Source of the DNA: JACKHA01 sp041401985
Lineage (GTDB): Bacteria > Planctomycetota > Phycisphaerae > Phycisphaerales > UBA1924
Direction: 5' to 3'
DNA: 64,000 nucleotides
Assembly (NCBI GenBank): GCA_041401985.1
Contig: JAWKTE010000015.1
Location: 43,384 to 107,383, forward strand
The notes beneath the pieces were generated by a model, which was not told where the DNA came from, ran no database searches, and was given only the letters and a program-made list of their open reading frames with translations. A program made the position numbers and the translations under genes. Positions 9,326 to 20,636 of this stretch are shown one piece after another (position 1 is the stretch's first letter; every line of letters begins with the position of its first letter).

Positions 9326-10069
9326 TCAAGGTTGCAGCCGCGTCACGCTCCACCCACGCTCGACCGCGGGCGAGCCGGAATCAACCCCTGCCTCCGCCGC
9401 TCCCCCCGCAAACTCACGCGACCACAACGCCCGATCGTGGATCCGCCCCGACCCGCCGACCCACAGTTCCACACGATCCACCCACAGGCGGAACCCGCCC
9501 CAGAACGGGGGCCGTGGGATGTCGACCGTCGGGCGTTCGTCCGGCCCCGCGTCGATCAGCGGGCGCAGGTCGATGTTCTGCTCGACCACCACGTCGGCCA
9601 CCTGACCGAGCAGTTCTTCGCGCGACCCGATCGGCCGGCTCTGGCTGCTCGCCCACGCCCCGATGCGGCTCTGCCAGTGGCGCGACGCGAAGTACGCGTC
9701 CGACTCCGCCTCCGTCGCCCGCCGGACCACCCCCTCCAGTCGCACCTGCTTCTCGAGCGCGTCCCAGTGGAACACGCACGCCGCTCGCGGCACCGCCTCC
9801 AACGCCCGCCCCTTGCGGCTCTCGAAGTTCGTGAAGAACGTGATGGACCCGCCGCCCTCATCGACGTCCTTGCACAGCACCATCCGCACGGAGGGCCGCC
9901 CGTCGGCGTCGATCGTCGCCAGCGCGATCGCGTTGGGGTTGGGCGTCACGCGCCGGGCCGTGGCGTCGTCCAGCCACGCCCGCACCGTGCCCATCGGCTC
10001 CGCGGGCAGCGGATCGGGCAGGGCGTCGGCGGTGGAGTAGATTGAGTCAAGCGCGTCGTTGGGTTGCAT
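9326..10069 (-). CDS. pdxH: Pyridoxamine/pyridoxine 5'-phosphate oxidase
   Basis: 247 residues. FMN-binding segments RPSVRMVLCKDVDEGG and FFTNFESRKGR, then the RLEGVVRRATEAESDAYF strand and the SRIGAWASSQS segment, are all conserved. The C-terminal substrate region PPFWGGFRLWVDRVELW and the terminal WSVTRLQP complete the family pattern. It oxidises pyridoxine or pyridoxamine 5'-phosphate to PLP, the cofactor needed by enzymes such as TrpB in this window. A stretch of about 20 extra residues lies between the RIHDRALWSRE motif and the C-terminus. Start 10069 (MQPNDALD) matches the family. Confidence 0.95.
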   Translation of the reverse strand: MQPNDALDSIYSTADALPDPLPAEPMGTVRAWLDDATARRVTPNPNAIALATIDADGRPSVRMVLCKDVDEGGGSITFFTNFESRKGRALEAVPRAACVFHWDALEKQVRLEGVVRRATEAESDAYFASRHWQSRIGAWASSQSRPIGSREELLGQVADVVVEQNIDLRPLIDAGPDERPTVDIPRPPFWGGFRLWVDRVELWVGGSGRIHDRALWSREFAGGAAEAGVDSGSPAVERGWSVTRLQP

Positions 10070-10107
10070 GGCACATCGTAAGGCAGGGCTGCCGAAGCCT
10101 CGCAGCC

Positions 10108-11610
10108 TCAGCGCCGCATCGCCTCCTCCAACACAGGGTCCCGCCCCGCCAGCACGTCCTCGGGCTCGATCTTGACCACAACGTCGGGCGTGACGCCCAA
10201 GCCCTCCACAGCCCCCGGGCAGTCGTTCTTGCCCCACACCAGCGGCACGCGCACCGTGATACCGCTCTCGGGCAGTCTCAGGAACACGATCGTTCCCGCC
10301 GTCGGCCCAACTGCGCTTCCGCCGGTCGGTTCGCCGACCGTCGTGATGTGCGGCTGCCCGGCGAGCGTCGCCAGCAGGTTCGTCACGCCCGACGCGTTCC
10401 CTCGGCTGGTCAGCAGCGTCACCCGCCCGGCGAACGCATCGTCCGCGGGCCCCACCGTCACCGTGACCTCGCGGATCCGGTACAGCGACCCCGCTGGCTC
10501 GAACATCTCCTGCGGCGGCTCGAACGCCGACTCATCCCACGTCGAAAGGAACACCCGCAGGTCCTCGGGCGTCCTCGTCGCCCGAACAAACGACCCGGGG
10601 CCGGACGTCACCGGCGTGCGAATCAAACGCCGGGCCAGGCCCACCGCGGCGTCGGTCGAGCCGCCGCCGTTGTTTCGCAGATCGACGATCAGGTGCTCGA
10701 CGCCGCGCTCGGCCAAGGCCGCGAAGATCGGCCCGTACGCCTCGTCCGGATCGATCGGCCGCCGGTAGTTGACAAACGTGCCGACCCAGAGCGCCGCAAC
10801 GCCCTCGCCCGGATAGGTCACGCGAATGGAATCGATGAAGTCCTGGTACCCCGCCTCCGGGGCCAGCGCCAGGAACTTCTCCCACGCGACGCACGCCACT
10901 CGTGGGCGCAAGAACTCGTCGCCGCGCCGCACAAGCACATCGCGGGCGTCGCTCCAGCCGTGCAGCAACGGCAGGTACTGCTCGAGGGCCGAGCCCATGT
11001 ACTCGCTGGTCAGTTCGATCTCGTCGTCGCGGGAGTGCTCGGTGTAGCCGTCGATCGATACCAGCCCGCGGATGCGCCCGAGCAGCGAGACGACCGGCTC
11101 GTTGTCGATCTCGAGAATCTCATCGCCCACGACCAGCCCCGATCCCGGCTCGCATGCGCCCACGAACATCCGCCCGCCTCGCACGATCGCCGTCATCGGC
11201 AGATGCGTCGGATTCGACTCCCGATGCACTCGGATGGAGTCCGGATACTCGGCCTTGGTGTGGTCGCAGCGGATGCGGGCAAGGTGGTCGCTCACGCCCA
11301 GGTACATCGCCTCGACCGTCGCGCCCGAGCCCATCGATGCCCGGAGGCGGGCAAGGTTCGCATCCAAAGCGGCGCGCGGCGTGTACCGCTCGTACCCGGG
11401 GTGCAGCGTCTCGAGTGCGCGCTCCAGCAGCAGGAGATCTCGCCGCACCTGCTCGCCGGTGAGCCGCCCGACCGACTGCACGCCCGCGGCTCCGATGCCG
11501 GCGGACACTCCTGTGTCGGCTTGCGGCGCGAACGCCGCCGACGAACTCACGGGAGGTGCCAGCACGCCCAGCGACACGAGCACCACCCCCGACACACTCC
11601 AGCACTGCAT
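10108..11610 (-). CDS. Secreted S41-family (C-terminal-processing-like) peptidase
   Basis: 500 residues from ATG 11610, which has GGGAGCA upstream and opens on a signal peptide (MQCWSVSGVVLVSLGVLAPP). A PDZ-like region lies around residues 130-200 (GSGLVVGDEILEID). The S41 core follows: HLIVDLRNNGGGSTDAAVGLA, then TSRGNASGVTNLLATLA, where the serine after NA is the probable nucleophile, then VGEPTGGSAVGPTAG. The family cleaves unfolded or C-terminal peptides outside the cytoplasm. The usual lysine dyad of CtpA is not evident, which fits the tricorn/IRBP-like branch. It lies 38 bases upstream of pdxH on the same strand; a functional link is unlikely. Confidence 0.85.
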   Translation of the reverse strand: MQCWSVSGVVLVSLGVLAPPVSSSAAFAPQADTGVSAGIGAAGVQSVGRLTGEQVRRDLLLLERALETLHPGYERYTPRAALDANLARLRASMGSGATVEAMYLGVSDHLARIRCDHTKAEYPDSIRVHRESNPTHLPMTAIVRGGRMFVGACEPGSGLVVGDEILEIDNEPVVSLLGRIRGLVSIDGYTEHSRDDEIELTSEYMGSALEQYLPLLHGWSDARDVLVRRGDEFLRPRVACVAWEKFLALAPEAGYQDFIDSIRVTYPGEGVAALWVGTFVNYRRPIDPDEAYGPIFAALAERGVEHLIVDLRNNGGGSTDAAVGLARRLIRTPVTSGPGSFVRATRTPEDLRVFLSTWDESAFEPPQEMFEPAGSLYRIREVTVTVGPADDAFAGRVTLLTSRGNASGVTNLLATLAGQPHITTVGEPTGGSAVGPTAGTIVFLRLPESGITVRVPLVWGKNDCPGAVEGLGVTPDVVVKIEPEDVLAGRDPVLEEAMRR

Positions 11611-11706
11611 CGCTTGCTCCCCGCGACCAACCCCGGTCGGGCAGGTGTTCGCCCGCTCGCCCGTTCGGATGCAGGGTGAAACCACCAAGGCGGTTCTGGC
11701 CACGCG

Positions 11707-12021
11707 CTATTTGTTCGGATCCCGCCGATCGAAATCCCGCTCCAGAGCCCGCGCCATCTTCCGCGACGCCTCGCGCGCGATCTCGTACAGATCGCTCCCG
11801 GCGTCCTTCACCACGATCGGGTCCAGCCCGCGCGGCCGCGCCTCCAGCACCACCGCCTTGTCCCCAGGCCCGGACTTGGCCGCGTTGTTGTCTGAGAGGT
11901 GGACTTCGACGCGCGTCAGGCGCTCGGCGAACCGCGACAGTTCACCCTCGACCGACGCCCGGACCCGCCCGTCGAGCGCGTCGGAACGCTCGGTGCCGGA
12001 GTATGAGATCTCGATGTGCAT
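11707..12021 (-). CDS. hpf: Ribosome hibernation-promoting factor, short form (HPF/RaiA/YfiA)
   Basis: 104 residues. MHIEISYSGTERSDALDGRVR starts the family fold, and VEVHLSDNNAAKSGPGDKAVVLEARPRG fits the conserved beta strands. These proteins bind the 30S decoding region, block translation and stabilise idle ribosomes in stationary phase or stress. Start 12021 follows GGAGG, six bases away. The short form lacks the dimerisation tail of long HPF. It sits directly downstream of clpB on the same strand, 125 bases apart, so both may be stress-induced together. Confidence 0.85.
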   Translation of the reverse strand: MHIEISYSGTERSDALDGRVRASVEGELSRFAERLTRVEVHLSDNNAAKSGPGDKAVVLEARPRGLDPIVVKDAGSDLYEIAREASRKMARALERDFDRRDPNK

Positions 12022-12146
12022 GGTCGCCTCCTGTACATGCCGCGGACGGGTGTGCCAATGAACCAAGTCACTGTACGGGCCGGGACTCGCCCAGTTCGCG
12101 CATCGATCACCGCTCGGCTCGTTCCCGCACCGATCACCCCCGCCGA

Positions 12147-14906
<2,760 letters not shown>

Positions 14907-15100
14907 AGGAGCCTCCATCAGGGCGAACACCACGCCCGACACGCCACAGGTGCAAACCCGATGCCACCGGCCCCGTCCGAGAAACCACCCGCACAACCCG
15001 CCACGGACCCGATCCCGCCGAACACCACCCTCGTCCGGTGCCGCTCCCTCGGCTCCGCAATCGCTCTCACGCCCACCCTGCCCAAATGGCAGCCACAATC

Positions 15101-15150
15101 CACTCCGTCACTCCGTCACTCCGTCACTCCGTCACTCCTCTCTCTTCTCC
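15101..15150. repeat. Tandem CACTCCGT array followed by CT-rich tract
   Basis: Five or so head-to-tail copies of the 8-mer CACTCCGT followed by CTCTCTCTTCTCC, ending six bases before the stop codon of the methyltransferase gene. It matches the right arm of element B at 20567-20617. Confidence 0.75.
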
Positions 15151-15155
15151 ACCCT

Positions 15156-15908
15156 CTACCCCTTCCGCACCCAGCACGACGCCCCCATCCCGACCCCCAT
15201 CTCCACCCGCTCCGATCGCCGCGCGAAGAACTCCTCCACCGCGATCGTCACCCCAGGCGTGTCCGGGCAGCGGTAGTCGTCCACGATCACGATGCCCCCC
15301 GCCTCAACCCGCGGCCACCCACGCTCCAGCACCAGCCGAGTCCCCTCATACAAATCGCAGTCGATGTGCAGCAGCGCCAGCCGCTCCCCGTCGATCCGCC
15401 CGACCGTCTCCTCGAACCATCCCGGCACCAACTCGACGCGCTCCGCCAATCCATGCCGCGCCAGCGTCGCCCGCGTCCGCTCCACCGACGTGTCGTCGAA
15501 CATCCCGGCCTGAACCACATCCCCGTCCTTGTTCGCCACACCCTCCGGCAGCCCCCGGAACGAGTCGAACCCCAGCATCGCGCGCCGGCGATCCGCCCCC
15601 TCGCCCCACGCGGCCCCAACGAAGCACAGCGCTCCGCCGCGCCACACACCGAACTCCGCGTACCCGCCCGCAACCCCGCGCCGCGACACGTCCCGAGCCG
15701 CGCTCACCAACTGCACCACCTTCATCCACGACAGGCGCGTCCCCGGCTCCGGCGCGTTCCACGCCAGGTCCCGCCACATCGGGCCCCACTCTGCAAGGAA
15801 CGCCCGGCGATCCGCCTCAAGCCCGGCGGCGAATCCGGCCGCCGCGCTCGCCAGCGGGCTCGCCATCAGGTCCGATCCACCGGAAGCATCGACCGTGGGT
15901 CCAGCCAT
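15156..15908 (-). CDS. TylF/macrocin O-methyltransferase-like class I methyltransferase
   Basis: 250 residues. The SAM-binding core YAEFGVWRGGALCF (motif I), MLGFDSFRGLPEG, and the metal/substrate segment LLHIDCDLYEGTRLVLE followed by GGIVIVDDYRCPDTPGV all fit the TylF/MycF O-methyltransferase family, which methylates hydroxyls of sugars or macrolides using Mg2+. The aspartates in HIDCDLY and VDDY are the likely metal ligands. Start 15908 (MAGPTVD) is uncertain; 15866 (MASPLAS) is possible, and neither has a clear ribosome binding site. The acceptor is unknown; no sugar or polyketide genes are nearby. Confidence 0.75.
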   Translation of the reverse strand: MAGPTVDASGGSDLMASPLASAAAGFAAGLEADRRAFLAEWGPMWRDLAWNAPEPGTRLSWMKVVQLVSAARDVSRRGVAGGYAEFGVWRGGALCFVGAAWGEGADRRRAMLGFDSFRGLPEGVANKDGDVVQAGMFDDTSVERTRATLARHGLAERVELVPGWFEETVGRIDGERLALLHIDCDLYEGTRLVLERGWPRVEAGGIVIVDDYRCPDTPGVTIAVEEFFARRSERVEMGVGMGASCWVRKG

Positions 15909-16502
15909 GCCCGAACCATAAGCCCCGGTCCGCGCGCCGACAGCAACCGCAAACCCACCCCGCACCGGTGCAGGCCAGCCCCAACGCGTCACGTTCGGTC
16001 GTGACGCCCAGCCCCAATCCCGCAGTCGCCACGAACGGTAAACCTACCCCGCACCGGCGAAGGCCGGCCCAAAAAAGCCGATCCGCCCGGATCGTGGCCT
16101 TGGAGCGCCGCTCAGCCCTGCAAATCAAGGGGGGTGAAGTTCCTGCCCCGATCCCGGCCTTCCACATTCCGCCAAACGGGCGGCAGGCATGGCCTTTGCC
16201 GGAGCGCCCGGAACACCCTTGAGGGCCCGCAAGAGCCGGAGCAAAACAGTCCAAGGCACACGATCCGGGCGGATCGCCGGAACAAGATACCAAGTCCCGC
16301 GTCCAATGTCGAGCCGATCCACATCGCCACGTCCAAACGCCCCGCTCCACGCCCAAACGCCCCGACTCGCGCCGAAAACGCCCGGGAATCCGCGAACCAG
16401 CCCGCTCCCGACACCCGCCCCGCCCCGGCCCCGTCCACCCCATGTGAACACTTGTTCGGGTTCCGGCCACGCCCCGACCCCGTTCCACCACCCCGTTCCG
16501 GT
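15909..16502. other. Long non-coding stretch with an imperfect direct repeat
   Basis: I see no convincing gene in about 590 bases. AAACCCACCCCGCACCGG (15951-15968) recurs almost exactly as AAACCTACCCCGCACCGG (16040-16057), with similar following bases. The rest is C-rich with no long open frame of protein character. It holds the upstream region of two divergent genes. Confidence 0.6.
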
Positions 16503-16531
16503 TTGACGCCGCCCGCCCGTGCCGATACAAC
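16503..16531 (+). promoter_or_regulatory. Sigma-70-type promoter of the small lipoprotein gene
   Basis: TTGACG (16503-16508), exactly 17 bases, then TACAAC (16526-16531). Transcription would begin near 16538, leaving a 47-base leader before the start at 16585. Confidence 0.6.
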
Positions 16532-16584
16532 ACCCGTCTCGGATCGGGCAGGCCTATCCTCGCGGCCAGTTCAGGAGACCACAG

Positions 16585-16893
16585 ATGTCCATTCGTTCCC
16601 GCGCTTCCAACGCCGTCCTCGCCGCCGCCGGTGTGGCCGTCGCCCTGACCCTCTCGGGCTGCTCCTACAACACCCTTGAGACCTACGACCTCGAGAACGA
16701 ACTCGGCCCCGCCCACGACCTCCGCTACGACCCCTCCCCCGAGGCCTACACCCTCCACCAGCGCCCCTCCGACATGCGCAACGAGTTCGGCGTCATGTGG
16801 GACGAGAACACCCGCATGATCCGCCAGGACTGGCACCGCATGATGTACTGGGACCGCGCCAGCCGTCTCACCCGCGAGCCGGTTCCGCGCTGA
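16585..16893 (+). CDS. Small predicted lipoprotein
   Basis: 102 residues. A charged N-terminus and hydrophobic stretch end in the lipobox LSGC with the lipidated Cys at 26. The mature part (SYNTLETYDLENELGPAHDL and DWHRMMYWDRASRLTREP) is rich in Tyr, Trp, Met and Arg and matches no family I can name. AGGAG lies nine bases before ATG 16585, with a good promoter upstream and a strong terminator downstream, so this is a self-contained, probably well-expressed gene. Function unknown; it likely faces the periplasm from a membrane anchor. Confidence 0.8.
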   Translation: MSIRSRASNAVLAAAGVAVALTLSGCSYNTLETYDLENELGPAHDLRYDPSPEAYTLHQRPSDMRNEFGVMWDENTRMIRQDWHRMMYWDRASRLTREPVPR

Positions 16894-16910
16894 GCCGCTA
16901 GGCCCAGGCT

Positions 16911-17005
16911 TGAAGTCTCGGGTCTCAGATCTCAAATCGCGGATCTGAAATCGCGCCTCTGTACTCGCGGATCTGAAATCTCAAATCCGAGATCTCAAAT
17001 CCGAG
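16911..17005. repeat. GATCTGAAATC/GATCTCAAATC repeat cluster
   Basis: At least five related words (CAGATCTCAAATC, GGATCTGAAATC twice, GAGATCTCAAATC) are spaced 15-25 bases apart in direct and inverted orientation. A related hairpin occurs at 41185-41222. No coding content. Confidence 0.7.
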
Positions 17006-17035
17006 TCCACCCGCACCCATCCAAGCCGCCCACCC

Positions 17036-17064
17036 AACGCCCGGCCCACGCCGGGCGTTTTCCT
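17036..17064 (+). terminator. Rho-independent terminator after the lipoprotein gene
   Basis: 10-bp stem AACGCCCGGC/GCCGGGCGTT with loop CCAC, followed by TTTTCCTT, between two convergent genes. Confidence 0.8.
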
Positions 17065-17091
17065 TCATCCCAAGCCGGAGTCGTCCGCACC

Positions 17092-18606
17092 TCAACGCCG
17101 CAGCAGGTCCACCACCACCGGCATGTGGTCGCTCGCGCGGCTGTCGTCTCGGCGCAGCCCAACCGCCCCCAGCGCGCCGTCCGTCAGCCGCTCCGTGTCC
17201 ACCACGAACGCCCGCGCCGCCCGCGCCTGCGAGTCGCTGAAGATCACGTAGTCCAGCCGCCCCGGCGAGAACGGGCTCCCGTCGTCGCTCCACGTGTAGT
17301 ACGCCGCATCCCCCAGCACCAGCGCCGGCGCCACGTCCATGTCCGTCGCGTCCGCGTCCAGCCCGTTCCGCAGCACATCGAGCGGCCCGCGCGAACCCAC
17401 CAGGTTCATGTCCCCGCCGATCACCCGGAACGCCAGCGACCGCGTCGCCATCGCCCCGAACGCCGCGTTGATCGCCCGCGCCTCGTCCAGACGCCGCTCG
17501 TCCTCCGGGCTCCCCGCCGACCCGCAGCACTTCAGGTGCGTCGAAGCCGCCAGCACATCCCCCTGCGGCGTCGACACCACCGCCGCCACGAACCGCACGC
17601 TCGACGACCCGATCGCCAGCGTCCGCGCCGCCAGCGTCCCGTCCGCCGTGCTCGCCGAGATCGGGTGCCGCGACACGATCCCCACGCCGAACAGCCCCGG
17701 CGTCATCGCCACGTGCCACGGCGCGTGCTCCGGCATCGCCTCGTCGAACCACGCCCGCACCGCCGCCGCGTCCGTGTCCCATTCCTGCACGAGGATGATG
17801 TCCGGGTTCAGCGCCCGGTACATCCGCGCGAACGCCCCAGGGTTCGACGCCGGCGACGCCCGCAACACGTTGTGCGACACCACCCGGATCGCCCCCCGCG
17901 GCGTCGCGGGAATCGGCGCGCTCGACACCACCGCCCCCGACCCCGCCGGCGGCAGTGTCGCCCGGAACGGCTCAGACGCCCCGGCAATGTTCCCCGCCGC
18001 GTCGTACAGCCCCATCACCCCGCGGATCCCACGCCCCTGCAGCACCGTGGGCGCCAGCAGCCCCGACCCGGTCGGACGCCGCGCGATCCGCGCCTCGTAC
18101 CAACCCGTCGCAGACGCGGCAAACGTCGGCGAGAAATGGAAATCCAGGTCCGCGTGCGACAGCCGCTCCGTCGCCCCCGTCGCGTCGATCGCGATCGCCG
18201 ACACGCCGCTCGCCGGCACGCCCGCGTCGGTCATCGGGCTGAACTGGATCTCCAGGTCGATCCCCATCGACGACGCCGCCGGCAGCTCCGGGATCGGCGC
18301 CCCCGTCGCCCGGTTGTCGTCCGCATCCAGCAAAATCGACAGCGTCTCGGGCGCCGCCTGCAGCGTGCTGGCCTGCCCTGCAACGCGGAATCGCAGGTAC
18401 ACCCAGTCCGCATCGCCCGTCACCACCACATCCGCCGGCCAGTCGCCCACATCCCCATCGATCGTGATCCGCGACGCCGGCGCTGCAGCCGACCCGCCGG
18501 ATGCGCACCCCAGCATCCCGACCGACCCGACAACCAACAGGGCCGCACCCGCGAAGAGCCGCCCAGCCAGCCCCCCGCACGCCATCGATCGAGCAATCCG
18601 TGCCAT
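17092..18606 (-). CDS. Lipoprotein of the endonuclease/exonuclease/phosphatase (EEP) fold
   Basis: 504 residues. The lipobox GMLGC places the lipidated Cys at 34. Residues about 40-235 look like a beta-rich CBM9-type domain (ITIDGDVGDWPADVVVTGD). The C-terminal half is an EEP phosphoesterase domain: VVSHNVLRA, ILVQEWD, the catalytic VIGGDMNLVGSR and the terminal SDHMPVVVDLL with its Asp-His pair. EEP enzymes cleave phosphodiesters with Mg2+ and include nucleases and sphingomyelinases; the surface anchor suggests scavenging of extracellular nucleic acid or phospholipid. Start 18606 has no clear ribosome binding site. Confidence 0.85.
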   Translation of the reverse strand: MARIARSMACGGLAGRLFAGAALLVVGSVGMLGCASGGSAAAPASRITIDGDVGDWPADVVVTGDADWVYLRFRVAGQASTLQAAPETLSILLDADDNRATGAPIPELPAASSMGIDLEIQFSPMTDAGVPASGVSAIAIDATGATERLSHADLDFHFSPTFAASATGWYEARIARRPTGSGLLAPTVLQGRGIRGVMGLYDAAGNIAGASEPFRATLPPAGSGAVVSSAPIPATPRGAIRVVSHNVLRASPASNPGAFARMYRALNPDIILVQEWDTDAAAVRAWFDEAMPEHAPWHVAMTPGLFGVGIVSRHPISASTADGTLAARTLAIGSSSVRFVAAVVSTPQGDVLAASTHLKCCGSAGSPEDERRLDEARAINAAFGAMATRSLAFRVIGGDMNLVGSRGPLDVLRNGLDADATDMDVAPALVLGDAAYYTWSDDGSPFSPGRLDYVIFSDSQARAARAFVVDTERLTDGALGAVGLRRDDSRASDHMPVVVDLLRR

Positions 18607-18654
18607 GGCCCGGAGTATGCCCACCCAACCCGCCCGGAGCAAGCGGACCTCCCT

Positions 18655-19497
18655 CTACGTCTCTTCTCTCTCCGTCTCTTCTCTTTCCCTCTCCCCTCTC
18701 CCCATCTCTTCCGCCTCAAACACCACCGGCACCCGCTCCACCGGCACCCGATGCCGCGGCGCGAGCGCCACGGGCTGCGCCTCACCCCCGACAATCGCCG
18801 CCACCAGCAGCGCCTGGCCCGCCCGCGGCTCATCCGACACCGCCGCCACCACATCCCGCACCGCACGCCCCAGCCCGAAGTCGTACTGGCGATACACCTG
18901 CATCGCCCGACCCCGCACCGGCCCGCGGCTCAACCGCTCCCGCTGGCCCAGGAACACCCCGATCGCCGCCAGCAACTCGTCCGCCACGGGCTGCCACGGG
19001 TCCCCGCCCGCCGCCGCCCGCACGAACCCGCACGGGCTGCCCCCAAACAGCACGAACCCCGGTGCCGGCACCATCAGGTCGCCCCCGAACCCCGATTCCA
19101 GCAGCAGCCCCACCAGTTCCGCCGGGTGCTCCGTCACGAGTTCATCGCTGGTCACGACCCACGCCAGCCCGGCCCCTTGGGCCTCCTTCAGCGCCCGGCG
19201 CGCATCTTCAACGCATCGGCGCAGCGCCTCCGGCATCTCGACCCCGCGATACGCCGCGTGCACCGCCGCCGCGTGCTCCCTAATCGCCACCTCGGCCCGG
19301 TCCAGCCCGACCGCCCGCTCGTCCGACGGCAGCCCGTCAACTTCCTCCAGCGCAAACGCCACCGCCTGCAGCCCGATCACATTCGCCACGCACTGCCGCA
19401 GGCGTTCCCCATCCTCCGTCCGCGGCAGCGCCGCCGCCCGCTGGGCGATCCCTGTGAAGTGCGCCAAGAGCGCGACCCAGGTGGTGGGGGAGGGCAT
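18655..19497 (-). CDS. Uncharacterised protein with charged C-terminal tail
   Basis: 280 residues and no family I recognise. The N-terminal half is alpha-helical and rich in Ala, Glu and Arg (RALKEAQGAGLAWVVTSDEL), without a signal peptide. A middle part (FGGDLMVPAPGFVLFGGSP) looks like compact alpha/beta structure. The last 18 residues are almost all Glu, Arg and Thr because the frame runs into a CTCTTCTCT-rich array at 18655-18712, so the original gene may have ended earlier and been extended by the repeat. Start 19497 has GAGGAG ten bases upstream. It may be co-transcribed with the EEP lipoprotein, 48 bases downstream. Confidence 0.6.
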   Translation of the reverse strand: MPSPTTWVALLAHFTGIAQRAAALPRTEDGERLRQCVANVIGLQAVAFALEEVDGLPSDERAVGLDRAEVAIREHAAAVHAAYRGVEMPEALRRCVEDARRALKEAQGAGLAWVVTSDELVTEHPAELVGLLLESGFGGDLMVPAPGFVLFGGSPCGFVRAAAGGDPWQPVADELLAAIGVFLGQRERLSRGPVRGRAMQVYRQYDFGLGRAVRDVVAAVSDEPRAGQALLVAAIVGGEAQPVALAPRHRVPVERVPVVFEAEEMGRGEREREETEREET

Positions 19498-19554
19498 CGA
19501 TCGGTCACTCCTCAAAGGCGCTCACGCAGCACTCGCACACGCCCGAACGACCGA

Positions 19555-19725
19555 TCACTTCCCCCGCCCGATCAGGAAGTAGATGATCAGCCCGATCAGC
19601 GGGAACAGGAAGATCACCAGCAGCCACAGCACCTTCTTGAGCGGGTCCATCCCGGACTTGATGATCTCCACCGCCGCGATGATGAACAGGATCAGGTGGA
19701 TGAGGCCAAGGATGTTGTACAGCAT
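19555..19725 (-). CDS. Small PLDc_N-type membrane protein
   Basis: 56 residues. Two transmembrane helices (about 4-22 and 32-52) with the family signature MDPLKKVLWLLVIFLFPLIG, as in the N-terminal domain of cardiolipin synthases and in many stand-alone PLDc_N proteins. It lacks any phospholipase catalytic domain. GGAG precedes ATG 19725. Inner-membrane role unknown. Confidence 0.8.
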   Translation of the reverse strand: MLYNILGLIHLILFIIAAVEIIKSGMDPLKKVLWLLVIFLFPLIGLIIYFLIGRGK

Positions 19726-19838
19726 GCGATGCTCCGGTTCGTGTTCCGACACAGTGGCCGCGCGACGCGAAGGGTATGGCGCCGCGTCCGAGACGCCCGC
19801 CCGGTCCACGGCACGCACGCCCCGCACTACGCTCGCCC

Positions 19839-20477
19839 ATGGACATCAACCCCGCCGAGCTCGACATCGCCTCCCGCTACAAACTCCTCATCGGCTGCAT
19901 CGTCCCGCGGCCCATCGCCTTCGTCTCCACACTCTCGCCCGACAGCCGCCCCAACCTCGCCCCCTTCTCCTTCTTCGCCGGCGTCGGCTCCAATCCCATG
20001 ACCCTGCTCTTCTGCCCCGCCAACAAAGAAGACGGCTCCGAAAAAGACTCGCTCCGCAACGCCAAGCCCATCGCCGAGGGCGGCACCGGCGAGTTCGTGG
20101 TCAACGTCGCCACCGAGCCCTACGCCGCCCGCATGGCCGCCTGCGCCGAGCCGCTCGCCTATGGCGACAGCGAGTTCGACCTCGCCGGCCTCACCACCGC
20201 CCCCAGCGCCGTGGTCCGCCCGCCCCGCGTCGCCGAGAGCCCCATCGCCTTCGAGTGCCGCACCCTCCAGGTCATCCGCACCAACCCGGGCCAGCCCGCC
20301 GGCGGCAACATCGTCATCGGGCAGGTGGTCCACGCCTTCGTCCGCGACGAGATCATCAACGACCGCCACCACGTCGACCAGGCCTACGGCGCGATCGGCC
20401 GCATGGGCGGCCGCACCTACTGCCGCACCCGCGACCGCTTCGAGATGCCGATGGGCAGGGCGGCGTTGGGAGAGTGA
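19839..20477 (+). CDS. Flavin reductase-like (FMN-binding split-barrel) protein
   Basis: 212 residues. IASRYKLLIGCIVPRPIAFVST, then RPNLAPFSFFAGVGSNPM and KDSLRNAKPIAEGGTGEFVVNV, are the typical FMN-binding sequences of the flavin-reductase-like/DIM6 family, including the conserved RP and S-F-F segments. The C-terminal EMPMGRA matches the family end. Members reduce FMN or act as flavoprotein oxidoreductases in the cytoplasm. Start 19839 gives the family N-terminus. No partner oxygenase is nearby, so the physiological substrate is unclear. Array element B begins within the last codons. Confidence 0.85.
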   Translation: MDINPAELDIASRYKLLIGCIVPRPIAFVSTLSPDSRPNLAPFSFFAGVGSNPMTLLFCPANKEDGSEKDSLRNAKPIAEGGTGEFVVNVATEPYAARMAACAEPLAYGDSEFDLAGLTTAPSAVVRPPRVAESPIAFECRTLQVIRTNPGQPAGGNIVIGQVVHAFVRDEIINDRHHVDQAYGAIGRMGGRTYCRTRDRFEMPMGRAALGE

Positions 20478-20617
20478 CGAAGTGACGAAGTGACCGAGTG
20501 ACGAAGTCGAGGAGTGCGGAAGCGCCCGCCCCCTCGCGAGCCGCTCGGTCAACGATCCACTGCTCCATCTCTCTGTCTCTCCGTCTCTGCTTCACTGCGT
20601 CACTCCGTCACTCCTCA
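20470..20617. repeat. Inverted tandem-array element B (GTGACGAA type)
   Basis: The left arm (20470-20512) repeats AGTGACGA; the right arm (20567-20617) repeats CTCTGTCTCTCCGT and GTCACTCC. The arms pair imperfectly across a core of about 55 bases. The right arm ends 20 bases before the dinG start, so it forms the dinG leader. Confidence 0.7.
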
Positions 20618-20636
20618 CCCCCCGTACAGGCCCCCA

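Noticed and set aside
15101..15150. CRISPR array, suggested by regular 8-base repeats
   Set aside because: Repeats are contiguous with no spacers and no cas genes are near.
18655..18715. Phase-variable simple repeat controlling the gene
   Set aside because: The array is at the 3' end and imperfect, so slippage would only change the tail.
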